Notes: generated by a model from the letters alone, not told the origin. Numbered from the stretch's first letter, positions 1 to 6,681 are shown. The stretch: DNA of 6,728 bases from Campylobacterota bacterium (GCA_013153825.1 JAADDP010000012.1:1-6728), one strand, 5' to 3'. Translations and numbers: made by a program.

Positions 1-609
<609 letters not shown>

Positions 610-631
610 TTAACCTCTGTTTTAAAATGGA

Positions 632-654
632 ATTTTATCTGAAACTACTTAAAA
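632..654 (-). promoter_or_regulatory. Candidate vegetative promoter of pyrH
   Basis: On the minus strand TAAAAT (637-632) can serve as a -10 box, one mismatch from TATAAT. It is preceded by TTTTAAGT (654-647). Campylobacterota housekeeping promoters typically have a T-rich, AAGT-containing region upstream of the -10 instead of a clear -35, so this fits. Transcription would start near 625, giving a leader of about 19 bases that includes the ribosome site at 614-618. The position and match are seen in the sequence; promoter activity is inferred. Confidence 0.4.
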
Positions 655-676
655 TTTGTTGACAATTTGAGGTTTG

Positions 677-1069
677 TTATTTTCTATTAAAATAGACTCT
701 TAAGGCTCTCCCTTTAAGTGTGACTAGGCTACTCATTAAAACGGCGAGTTTTAAGCCACGCCCACACTCCTCAAGATAGTTTAGTTTTGAGGCATCTCTC
801 TTTGTAGGAATCTTAAATCTTCCACTACCACAATCTACTATTTTTAATCTAACCCTCTTAGATGTTACACTCAGCTCAATATGAACTTTTTTAGACTTAA
901 TACCCCTATTTCCATGTATAATTGAGTTTGTTGTCAACTCCTGACAGACGAGTATTACATTTTGGGAGAGTAGTAAATCGACTCTCCTCCTATGGAGAAG
1001 CCTCTCAAGCCATCTATATAGACTGTCCAATCTATCTACTCTACTATCTATAGTAAATCTATATCTCAT
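677..1069 (-). CDS. RsbW/SpoIIAB-like HATPase: putative serine kinase / anti-sigma-type switch protein
   Basis: A 130-residue single-domain GHKL ATPase of the HATPase_c_2 type. Family members phosphorylate a partner STAS protein on serine and bind a second target, classically a sigma factor. The N-box is QELTTNSIIHGN (residues 43-54), with Glu44 as probable catalytic base and Asn48 as Mg ligand. The G1 box is DCGSG (79-83) and the G2 box GRGL (103-106). All nucleotide-binding elements look intact, so an active kinase is expected. No transmembrane segment or extra domain is seen. The ATG lies only two bases after the stop of the STAS gene, with no strong ribosome site of its own, which suggests translational coupling. 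The protein is strikingly basic: 29 Lys/Arg against 11 Asp/Glu. The family call is secure. The target is unknown, and no sigma gene is nearby. Confidence 0.88.
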   Translation of the reverse strand: MRYRFTIDSRVDRLDSLYRWLERLLHRRRVDLLLSQNVILVCQELTTNSIIHGNRGIKSKKVHIELSVTSKRVRLKIVDCGSGRFKIPTKRDASKLNYLEECGRGLKLAVLMSSLVTLKGRALRVYFNRK

Positions 1070-1071
1070 AT

Positions 1072-1392
1072 TTAGCTATAACATCTATCAGCTATCTTAA
1101 TAATTCTATGTAGTTGTGTAGTTTTTAGTAGAGATAGTGGCTGAGAGTTCAATCCACATAGAACCAATAGACCCCCAACAGCTCTAAGCCTTTTAAAGAT
1201 AGTTATAATTACGCTGAGACCTGAACTATCTATGAACTTTACGGATGAGAAGTCGAGTAAAACTCTCATATCTCTTCTTGAGATATCCCTCTCTATAGAC
1301 CTCTTTATATCCTTCATATTGCTCACATCGAACTTCTCAACATCAATTTTTATCTTCTTCATATCCCTCACAAGAGTTGTTGTGGTATGCAC
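1072..1392 (-). CDS. STAS-domain anti-sigma-factor antagonist (SpoIIAA/RsbV-like), GTG start
   Basis: A 106-residue single STAS domain. In partner switching the unphosphorylated form binds the HATPase kinase and frees its target; phosphorylation on serine breaks that contact. The core DFSSVKFIDSSGLSV (residues 47-61) holds the phosphorylation motif D55-S56-S57-G58. By alignment with SpoIIAA, whose phosphoserine is Ser58, Ser56 is the expected site. The segment IDVEKFDVSN (16-25) matches the usual second strand and the start of helix 1. I chose the GTG at 1392-1390 because AAGGA lies six bases upstream (1399-1403) and because this start gives the same spacing to the DSSG motif as SpoIIAA. The in-frame ATG at 1362 would remove the first strand and has a poorly spaced ribosome site. 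It is first in a two-gene unit with the kinase and divergent from the phosphatase. It is also basic (20 Lys/Arg, 11 Asp/Glu). Confidence 0.9.
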   Translation of the reverse strand: MHTTTTLVRDMKKIKIDVEKFDVSNMKDIKRSIERDISRRDMRVLLDFSSVKFIDSSGLSVIITIFKRLRAVGGLLVLCGLNSQPLSLLKTTQLHRIIKIADRCYS

Positions 1393-1500
1393 TAAAATTC
1401 CTTTCTTTATACTATATTTGTATATAATATATTGAGAATATCCTATTTTTTATAAAATAAATCTTAAAAAATAAAATTTAATTAATATTTAAAGAAAGCA
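1393..1500. promoter_or_regulatory. Divergent, extremely AT-rich promoter region of the partner-switching genes
   Basis: This 108-base spacer separates two divergent transcription units and has only 13 G/C bases (12%). It must hold promoters for both directions. Possible plus-strand -10 boxes are TATAAT (1423-1428) and TATAAAAT (1451-1458). Minus-strand candidates are TATAGT (1416-1411) and the TA-rich stretch at 1421-1432, the former probably too close to the STAS start. So many AT hexamers match that no single promoter can be chosen. I see no sigma-54 (GG/GC) or sigma-28 type promoter. The ribosome site of the plus gene is weak (AAAGAAAG just before 1501). Confidence 0.5.
1399..1403 (-). 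promoter_or_regulatory. Ribosome binding site deciding the GTG start of the STAS gene
   Basis: AAGGA on the minus strand, six bases before the GTG at 1392-1390. It is a much better match than anything before the internal ATG at 1362, so it fixes the longer reading frame. Confidence 0.6.
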
Positions 1501-2679
1501 ATGAGTGAGAAGAGCTATATATTAATAGTTGATGATGAACCTATAAATTTGACGATACTCGAACTTGCCCTAAAAGAGCTGAATCATATTGAGATTGTAT
1601 CTGCTCTAGACGGCTATAAGGCGTTGGAGTATATAGAGGATTTTCAGATAGATTTAATTATTTTAGACCTCTCAATGCCTGAACTTAATGGGTTGGAGGT
1701 CTTAAAGATATTGAAGGGGGATAGACCTCTAAAGTATATACCTGTGGTTGTGGTCACATCTAAGAGTGAGGATAGATATGTGGCTCTGGAGATGGGAGCT
1801 GAGGATTTCCTATCCAAACCGATAGATGCTATAGAGTTGAAGTTGAAGGTAAATAATCTTCTAAAGCTTAAAAAATTTAATGACCTGCAGAGGCTCTTTA
1901 ATGAGAAGCTGGAGGAGGAGATAGCAAAGAAGGAGAAGAGGTTACGAGAGTATGCTCTGGTTGAGCAGGAGCTACAACTTGCAAGAGAGATACAGCAGAG
2001 GTTGATACCTAAGAGTTATCCAGAGAATGGCAAGTTGGAGGTTTTTGGGAGCTACATATCAGCTTCACAAGTTGGTGGAGACTATCTAGATGTATTCTCT
2101 ACAGACTCTGGAGAGTATACAGTATTTATAATAGCCGATGTATCTGGTCATGGATTTGCATCTGCCCTAGTATCGATGCAGTTTCGCTCTCTTGCAAGAA
2201 TTGAGCTTATGAAGGGGAGCGATGATTTCGGAGCCGAGGTTGAGAGGGTAAATCGTGTATTTTCAAACGATAATGAGGATAGTAATATGTTTATAACTGC
2301 TCTATTCTTAAGGTTTCACCACAGAACATCAACAATGGAGTCTGTAAATGCTGGACACTATGACCCTCTAGGGCTGGATAGTCTATCCCATAGTGAAGAG
2401 ACGAAGGGTATCCCCTTGGGAATTTTATCAGATACAACATATGGCGTTGTATGGTCTCCATTCAGTAGTGGAGATAGTATACTACTATATACCGATGGCA
2501 TCTTGGAGTGTGAGGATAGTGAAGGTGTTATGTTTGAGAAGAGGTTTAAAGAGCTATATAGGACTCTACAGCCATTTAGCCCAAGAGACCAAGTTGAAAT
2601 TATACTTGAAGCTTTTCATGAGTTTATCGCTAGACAGACAGATGATGTCACAATATTATCTATAAAAGCAGTGGAGTAG
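1501..2679 (+). CDS. Response regulator fused to PP2C/SpoIIE-type serine phosphatase (RsbU-like output)
   Basis: A 392-residue two-domain cytoplasmic regulator. Residues 5-120 form a CheY-like receiver: acidic pair D11-D12, phosphoacceptor D56 in LDLSMP, T86 and K106 of SKP. A charged coiled-coil linker follows (about 125-165) and leads into LAREIQQRLIP (160-170), the hallmark before RsbU/SpoIIE phosphatase domains. The PP2C domain spans about 175-390. Its metal ligands are present: GGDY (D194), ADVSGHG (D213), YTDG (D332) and DDVT (D382), plus NAGH (283-286). It should be an Mn/Mg-dependent phosphatase controlled by receiver phosphorylation. The likely substrate is the phosphorylated STAS protein encoded divergently 108 bases away. 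It has no DNA-binding or membrane part. No histidine kinase is in the window, so its input is unknown. The ATG start puts the receiver at its normal N-terminal position. Domain calls are secure; the substrate is inferred from context. Confidence 0.93.
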   Translation: MSEKSYILIVDDEPINLTILELALKELNHIEIVSALDGYKALEYIEDFQIDLIILDLSMPELNGLEVLKILKGDRPLKYIPVVVVTSKSEDRYVALEMGAEDFLSKPIDAIELKLKVNNLLKLKKFNDLQRLFNEKLEEEIAKKEKRLREYALVEQELQLAREIQQRLIPKSYPENGKLEVFGSYISASQVGGDYLDVFSTDSGEYTVFIIADVSGHGFASALVSMQFRSLARIELMKGSDDFGAEVERVNRVFSNDNEDSNMFITALFLRFHHRTSTMESVNAGHYDPLGLDSLSHSEETKGIPLGILSDTTYGVVWSPFSSGDSILLYTDGILECEDSEGVMFEKRFKELYRTLQPFSPRDQVEIILEAFHEFIARQTDDVTILSIKAVE

Positions 2680-2709
2680 CATCACTGATACCTATTTGAA
2701 ATTGGGGAT

Positions 2710-2758
2710 ATGGAAAATTTAGAAATAGGCTAAAAACCTATTTTATATAATTTTCCAT
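2710..2758. terminator. Probable bidirectional terminator between convergent genes
   Basis: An imperfect hairpin lies between the phosphatase gene (plus) and the LysM-like gene (minus). The outer stem pairs 2710-2719 with 2749-2758 (10 perfect base pairs). After an internal loop, the inner stem pairs AAATAGG (2723-2729) with CCTATTT (2737-2743) around a 7-base loop. T/A-rich flanks are consistent with intrinsic termination in either direction, though the stem has few G/C pairs and no long pure U-run. A second CCTATTT copy at 2691-2697 could pair with the same left inner arm. Confidence 0.5.
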
Positions 2759-2773
2759 TGAAAAAGATAATTC

Positions 2774-3082
2774 TTACTCTGCAGAATTCCAACCGAGCTT
2801 TTCAGGCTGGTCTTTAAAGTTAGGAGTTATAGGAATTTTAATTTCAGTATTCTTCCTAACAGTATGGCTACCCTTTAGAATATCTCTATTAGCCTCCAAT
2901 ATATACCTATATTGGCTTGAGTCCCCATAGTACATCTTAGCCAACTCCTCAACTGTAATATCGTATGTTGTTCTAGTTGTCGTCCACGATGGAGGAAGTA
3001 CAACTTTCTCTTCAGCATTTAGACCTACAGCCCCCATAATTACTATAGAGGTTAAATAAATTTTAAGAGTCTCCTTTACCAT
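2774..3082 (-). CDS. Small secreted LysM-like protein, function unknown
   Basis: A 102-residue protein that starts with a probable Sec signal peptide: Lys3/Lys7, a hydrophobic stretch about residues 8-21, and likely cleavage after LNA (residue 23). There is no lipobox cysteine. Residues about 39-85 resemble a LysM module: TYDITVEELAKMYYGD (39-54), YILEANRD (60-67) and a closing IKIP (81-84), the usual beta-alpha-alpha-beta pattern. LysM modules commonly bind peptidoglycan glycan chains, so a periplasmic wall-associated role is a reasonable inference. The first strand lacks the usual GDTL motif, so the match is divergent and sugar binding is not certain. The start has AAGGGA eight bases upstream. 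The gene lies 98 bases after tpiA on the same strand, with its own candidate promoter, and converges with the phosphatase gene. No enzymatic domain is visible. Confidence 0.75.
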   Translation of the reverse strand: MVKETLKIYLTSIVIMGAVGLNAEEKVVLPPSWTTTRTTYDITVEELAKMYYGDSSQYRYILEANRDILKGSHTVRKNTEIKIPITPNFKDQPEKLGWNSAE

Positions 3083-3114
3083 TTTTGAGTTCCCTTCAGT
3101 TTAAGTTAACCAAT

Positions 3115-3143
3115 ATTTTACAGTTTTTATACTTATCTAACAA
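3115..3143 (-). promoter_or_regulatory. Candidate promoter of the LysM-like gene
   Basis: On the minus strand TTGTTA (3143-3138) and TAAAAT (3120-3115) are separated by exactly 17 bases. They match the -35 and -10 consensus at 4/6 and 5/6 positions. The LysM-like gene starts 33 bases downstream of the -10. The spacer between it and tpiA shows no convincing terminator, so read-through from the glycolytic operon is also possible. Confidence 0.4.
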
Positions 3144-3180
3144 TAAAATGTATTTATAAATATAAAGTTGTAATAGCTGT

Positions 3181-3870
3181 TTAATGAAGAAGAATATCTA
3201 AAAAGCTATCAACTTTAAGAGATGCACTACCAACCAAAACCCCATCAACTGATGGTATGGAGGCGATATCTGCAATATTTGATGGCTTTACACTTCCCCC
3301 ATATAGAATAGGTCTATCTATTCTCTCTTTTAACCTATTGTGTATATTTGTAATCTCCTCAATAGATGCACTCCTCCCTGTCCCAATAGCCCAAACTGGT
3401 TCATATGCCACTATAAGCTTTGAGTAGTCCAAATCGATACCATCAAATTGAGATATTAGATAGTCTAAAACTGCACTCTCCCCCTCCTCTCTCACATTTA
3501 GAGGCTCTCCAATACAGTATATTATCTCAAAGCCCTGCTCCTTAAAGAAGTTAAACTTTCTTGAGATGAACTCTTGAGACTCATTTAAAATCTCTCTCCT
3601 CTCACTATGTCCAATTAGAATGGTCTTAATATCAAACTCCTCTAACTGCTCAAGCCCTATCTCTCCTGTAAATGCCCCCTTAATATCTGGATAGGCATTT
3701 TGAACTCCAATAGTAAAATCAACATCATAGTTATCTATTGCAGTAATAGATGGAAAGACAATCACCCTATCTCCAAGCTTTCTCTTATGGTGGTGAAGCT
3801 GAAGCTTCATTAGATACTCTCTTGTAGATTGGCGAGTCTGGTTCATCTTAAAATTTGCTGCATATATCAT
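3181..3870 (-). CDS. tpiA: Triosephosphate isomerase
   Basis: TpiA interconverts dihydroxyacetone phosphate and glyceraldehyde 3-phosphate in the cytoplasm. The 229-residue protein is shorter than the common 250-residue form but close to the short versions found in Campylobacterota. Catalytic residues are all present: Asn6 and Lys8 in AANFKMN, His88 in GHSERRE (87-93) and Glu157 in AYEPVWAIGTG (155-165), which continues into the mobile loop. The phosphate-binding YGGSVKPSN (190-198) and GVLVGSASL (210-218) close the barrel. The ATG start puts the FKMN strand at its usual place and has AAGGG a few bases upstream. It is last in the gap-pgk-tpiA operon, 27 bases after pgk. In C. jejuni, from memory, fabI follows; here a LysM-like gene follows instead. 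Nothing suggests it is inactive. Confidence 0.97.
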   Translation of the reverse strand: MIYAANFKMNQTRQSTREYLMKLQLHHHKRKLGDRVIVFPSITAIDNYDVDFTIGVQNAYPDIKGAFTGEIGLEQLEEFDIKTILIGHSERREILNESQEFISRKFNFFKEQGFEIIYCIGEPLNVREEGESAVLDYLISQFDGIDLDYSKLIVAYEPVWAIGTGRSASIEEITNIHNRLKERIDRPILYGGSVKPSNIADIASIPSVDGVLVGSASLKVDSFLDILLH

Positions 3871-3897
3871 ATATTTTCCCTTTTTTATCTTTATATC

Positions 3898-5097
3898 TTA
3901 GTTGCTCTCTAAAGCTGTAATTCCAGGTAACTCTTTACCCTCAATTAGATTTAAACTAGCACCACCTCCAGTGCTAACAAATGTCATCTCCTCAACATCT
4001 CCAGCCTTCTGTGCAAGGTCTGCAGTATCTCCCCCTCCAACTATTGTGGTAGCGTGGCTATCGGCTATTGTATGAGACATCTTTATACTCCCCTTAGCAA
4101 ACCTATCCATCTCATAGACCCCCATTGGTCCATTCCATACAATAGTTTGGGCATCATGTAGAACCTCCCTAAATAGTCTTGATGAGGCTGGTCCAATATC
4201 TAACCCCATCCACCCTTTTGGTATCTCTTGGGCTGGGACATACTTAATTGCACAATCCTCTGAAAACTCTGGAGATATCACAACATCAACAGGTAGATAG
4301 AACTTAACCCCCATCTTTCTAGCCTTTATCATAATTGTTCTAGCCTCATCTAGCAGATTATTCTCAACCAAAGAGTTTCCTATCTCATACCCTTGAGCCT
4401 TTAGGAATGTAAATGCCATACCCCCACCAATAATAATCTTATCAACCTTATCAATTAGACTTCTAAGAGCCTCAAGCTTTCCACTAACCTTGGAGCCTCC
4501 TACAACTGCTACAAATGGTCTTATTGGTCTATCTAGCTTCTTCTTAAAGAAGTTTATCTCTTTTGAGAGCAGAAACCCTGCCCCTCTCCTCTCCTTTGGA
4601 AATAGTTTTGGCATAGCCTCAACTGAAGCGTGAGCCCTATGGCAGACCCCAAAGGCATCATTTATATATACATCTGCAAATGATGCTAATCTCTTAGCAA
4701 ACTCAATATCATTTTTAGTCTCCCCCTCCTCAAATCTAAGATTTTCTAGGAGTAGAACCTCTCCAGCCTTTAGTGCCTCAACCTTCGCCTTTGCATCATC
4801 TCCCACTACATCTTTAGCTAGAGAGATTCTATCTGCCATCTTCAATAGGGTCTTTAATCTAGTCTTAACCACTCTAAGGGAGTTTGCCTCATCATACTCA
4901 TTTGGTTTAGGTCGCCCTGCATGTGATGCCAATATAACTCTACAATCTCTATCTATACAGTATCTAATGGTCTGCAAAGCACCTCTAATTCGTCTATCAT
5001 CTGTAATATTTCCATCTTCATCTTTTGGAACATTAAAATCGCATCTTATAAAGACCCTCTTTCCATCGATAGGCTCTAAATCTCTAATTGTTCTCAA
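3898..5097 (-). CDS. pgk: Phosphoglycerate kinase, TTG start
   Basis: Pgk transfers phosphate between 1,3-bisphosphoglycerate and ADP, or the reverse in gluconeogenesis, in the cytoplasm. The 399 residues match the family length. The N-domain shows RCDFNVP (18-24), SHAGRPK (58-64), ENLRF (118-122) and [12 protein letters not shown] (147-158), which bind the 3-phosphoglycerate side. The C-domain shows GGSKVSGK (200-207), NGPMGVYE (322-329), GGGDTADLA (354-362) and [18 protein letters not shown] (375-392), the nucleotide side. The start is a TTG (5097-5095) preceded by AGGAG five bases upstream. No in-frame ATG lies before the RCDFNVP motif, and the TTG gives the expected N-terminus. The gene begins 12 bases after gap ends, so the two are cotranscribed. 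The Ala in SHAGRPK replaces a residue that is usually Leu, Phe or Gln; this is unlikely to harm function. Confidence 0.97.
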   Translation of the reverse strand: MRTIRDLEPIDGKRVFIRCDFNVPKDEDGNITDDRRIRGALQTIRYCIDRDCRVILASHAGRPKPNEYDEANSLRVVKTRLKTLLKMADRISLAKDVVGDDAKAKVEALKAGEVLLLENLRFEEGETKNDIEFAKRLASFADVYINDAFGVCHRAHASVEAMPKLFPKERRGAGFLLSKEINFFKKKLDRPIRPFVAVVGGSKVSGKLEALRSLIDKVDKIIIGGGMAFTFLKAQGYEIGNSLVENNLLDEARTIMIKARKMGVKFYLPVDVVISPEFSEDCAIKYVPAQEIPKGWMGLDIGPASSRLFREVLHDAQTIVWNGPMGVYEMDRFAKGSIKMSHTIADSHATTIVGGGDTADLAQKAGDVEEMTFVSTGGGASLNLIEGKELPGITALESN

Positions 5098-5102
5098 AAC
5101 TT

Positions 5103-5107
5103 CTCCT
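5103..5107 (-). promoter_or_regulatory. Ribosome binding site for the TTG start of pgk
   Basis: AGGAG on the minus strand overlaps the 12-base gap-pgk junction and lies five bases before the TTG. A strong Shine-Dalgarno match compensates for the weak start codon and supports this start over any internal ATG. Confidence 0.65.
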
Positions 5108-5109
5108 CT

Positions 5110-6108
5110 CTACTTCTTGCTAATTAAAACAGCCATATCGACTAGACGACATGAGTATCCCCACTCATTATCATACCAAGAGAGAACCTTCACCATATTA
5201 TCCCCAATAACTTGAATTGTATCCATAGCCACAACTGTGCTATGCTCCTCTCCTATGAAATCTTGAGATACTCTATACTCCTCATCAATACCTAAAATTC
5301 CCCTATGTGTCGTTTCACTTGCCCTCTTAAAAGCCTCTCTAACCTCATCAACACTCACACTTTTTTCTAAAGTTACAGTTAAATCTACTAAAGATACATC
5401 TGGAGTTGGAACTCTAACTGCTTGACCATTCAATTTTCCCTTTAGATTTGGAAGAACCTTAGCGATAGCCTTTGCAGCACCTGTTGTTGTTGGAACTAGA
5501 TTTAATGCACCACTTCTCCCCTTTCTTGGGTCTTTTTTATGTTTAGCATCTAAAATTGGCTGTGAAGCTGTATATGAGTGTATTGTTGTCATAAGCCCAG
5601 ATTTAATATTAAAGTTATCATCTAAAACTTTAGCTACAGGAGCTAGACCATTTGTAGTGCAACTAGCATTAGATACGATAGGTTCACCACTATAATCATC
5701 CTCATTTGCACCAATTACAAATGTTGGGGTATCATCTTTTGCAGGTGCAGAGAATATAACCTTCTTAACTCCATTTTCAATATAGCTCTTTACACTCTCT
5801 TGGGTTAAGAATGCACCTGTACACTCAATTACAATCTCAGCCCCCTCCTTTGCAAACTCTATTTTTGCTGGGTCTCTATGTGAGAATAGTTTAGCTTTTG
5901 TATTATCTCCAATAAACAGATATCCATCTCTAACGGCTATATCCTCTCTTCTTCCATGAACAGAGTCATACTTTAGACCATACTCAATAATATCTTCACT
6001 ACCCGTAGCATTTACTGCTACTAGCTCAATATCATCTCTGTCTGCTATGATTTTTGCTACACATCTGCCTATCCGCCCCAGTCCATTTATTGCAACTTTA
6101 ACAGCCAT
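5110..6108 (-). CDS. gap: Type I glyceraldehyde-3-phosphate dehydrogenase, probably dual or NADP-using
   Basis: Gap catalyses the reversible oxidative phosphorylation of glyceraldehyde 3-phosphate to 1,3-bisphosphoglycerate in the cytoplasm. The 332 residues match the family. The Rossmann start INGLGRIGR (7-15), the catalytic SNASCTTN with Cys150 (147-154), His177 in TIHSYT (175-180), the substrate loop PTTTGAAKA (206-214) and WYDNEWGYS (311-319) are all present. Cofactor positions differ from strict NAD enzymes: Ala34 follows Asn33 where Asp is usual, and LDAKH (186-190) replaces the usual LDLPH. Both changes occur in NADP-accepting GapB-type enzymes, so NADP or dual use is inferred. The ATG has AAGGA seven bases upstream. 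It is first in the gap-pgk-tpiA operon and divergent from nadD with a very short spacer. Confidence 0.97.
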   Translation of the reverse strand: MAVKVAINGLGRIGRCVAKIIADRDDIELVAVNATGSEDIIEYGLKYDSVHGRREDIAVRDGYLFIGDNTKAKLFSHRDPAKIEFAKEGAEIVIECTGAFLTQESVKSYIENGVKKVIFSAPAKDDTPTFVIGANEDDYSGEPIVSNASCTTNGLAPVAKVLDDNFNIKSGLMTTIHSYTASQPILDAKHKKDPRKGRSGALNLVPTTTGAAKAIAKVLPNLKGKLNGQAVRVPTPDVSLVDLTVTLEKSVSVDEVREAFKRASETTHRGILGIDEEYRVSQDFIGEEHSTVVAMDTIQVIGDNMVKVLSWYDNEWGYSCRLVDMAVLISKK

Positions 6109-6130
6109 TTACTTATTCCTTAATCTAAAA

Positions 6131-6139
6131 TGATAAAAT
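6131..6139 (+). promoter_or_regulatory. Candidate extended -10 promoter of nadD
   Basis: TGATAAAAT fits the extended -10 pattern TGnTATAAT with one mismatch; no clear -35 is seen. Transcription would begin near 6146 and place the ribosome site at 6161 and the TTG at 6172 in a 25-base leader. It would also place the upstream ATG at 6130 outside the message. A gap promoter must lie in the same short region on the other strand; TAAGAT (6152-6147, minus) is only a weak candidate. Confidence 0.35.
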
Positions 6140-6160
6140 TCCTTGTATCTTACATAAATT

Positions 6161-6164
6161 GGAG
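6161..6164 (+). promoter_or_regulatory. Ribosome binding site deciding the nadD start
   Basis: GGAG lies seven bases before the TTG at 6172. The in-frame ATG at 6130 has no Shine-Dalgarno-like sequence in front of it. This favours the TTG. Confidence 0.5.
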
Positions 6165-6171
6165 TTACTTC

Positions 6172-6681
6172 TTGTTTAAAGAAAAAAAAGAAAAGATTGC
6201 TCTATTTGGTGGTAGTTTCGACCCTCCACATTTTGGACACATAGAGATAGTTGAAAAGGCATTAAGTAGTTTAGATATAGATAAGATTGTTGTAGTTCCC
6301 ACATATCTAAATCCATTTAAAGATAGATTCTTCTTATCTCCTAAAGAGAGATTTAGTAGATTGGTAGATATTTTTAGAGACTATAGGGGGGTTGAGCTTT
6401 GTAATTTTGAGATAAGACAGAAGAGAGCAGTCTCAACGGTTGAGACGATAGATTATCTAAAAGAGAGATATATTGTAAAATATATAGTAGTTGGAGCTGA
6501 TAATTTAGAACATATCGATAGATGGAGAGATTTTAATAGATTAAATAGAGACCACATATGGGCTATCGCCACTAGGGAGGGGTACAATTTAGAGCATAAA
6601 TCTATAAATAGGTTTCATATATTGAGTGTAAATGCGAATATAAGCTCAACAGAGATTAGAGAGGGAGTATATAAATATTAA
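6172..6681 (+). CDS. nadD: Nicotinate-nucleotide adenylyltransferase, probable TTG start
   Basis: NadD joins nicotinate mononucleotide and ATP to give deamido-NAD in NAD synthesis. With the TTG start it is 169 residues, slightly short for the family. Motifs, numbered from the TTG: GGSFDPPHFGH (13-23), the nucleotidyltransferase HxGH-type site; VPTYLNPFK (42-50); STVETIDYLK (88-97); VGADNLEHIDRW (107-118); and the C-terminal ISSTEIRE (157-164). All are complete, and the protein ends soon after ISSTEIR as in relatives. An ATG at 6130 would add 14 residues that precede the normal family start, lacks a ribosome site and would leave only 21 bases to gap. The TTG at 6172 has GGAG seven bases upstream. 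The function is secure; the start is likely but not proven. It is divergent from gap, as in C. jejuni. Confidence 0.93.
   Translation: MFKEKKEKIALFGGSFDPPHFGHIEIVEKALSSLDIDKIVVVPTYLNPFKDRFFLSPKERFSRLVDIFRDYRGVELCNFEIRQKRAVSTVETIDYLKERYIVKYIVVGADNLEHIDRWRDFNRLNRDHIWAIATREGYNLEHKSINRFHILSVNANISSTEIREGVYKY

Noticed and set aside
1072..1362. Shorter STAS gene starting at the internal ATG at 1362
   Set aside because: It would lose the first beta strand, and its GAGG is only four bases away, against a well-spaced AAGGA for the GTG at 1392.
1232..1435. Plus-strand open frame of 67 codons opposite the STAS gene
   Set aside because: It is antisense to a well-supported STAS domain and is a composition-driven hydrophobic translation.
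2393..2665. Plus-strand open frame of 90 codons inside the phosphatase gene
   Set aside because: It is a shifted frame within the PP2C domain, which is intact in its own frame to the final DDVT motif.
3151..3162. Perfect 12-base palindrome TATTTATAAATA downstream of tpiA, considered as terminator or operator
   Set aside because: It is all A/T with no loop or U-tract, so it is a poor terminator, and such palindromes are expected by chance in this composition.
4967..5215. Plus-strand open frame spanning the gap-pgk junction
   Set aside because: It is antisense to the end of gap and the start of pgk, both of which are certain genes.
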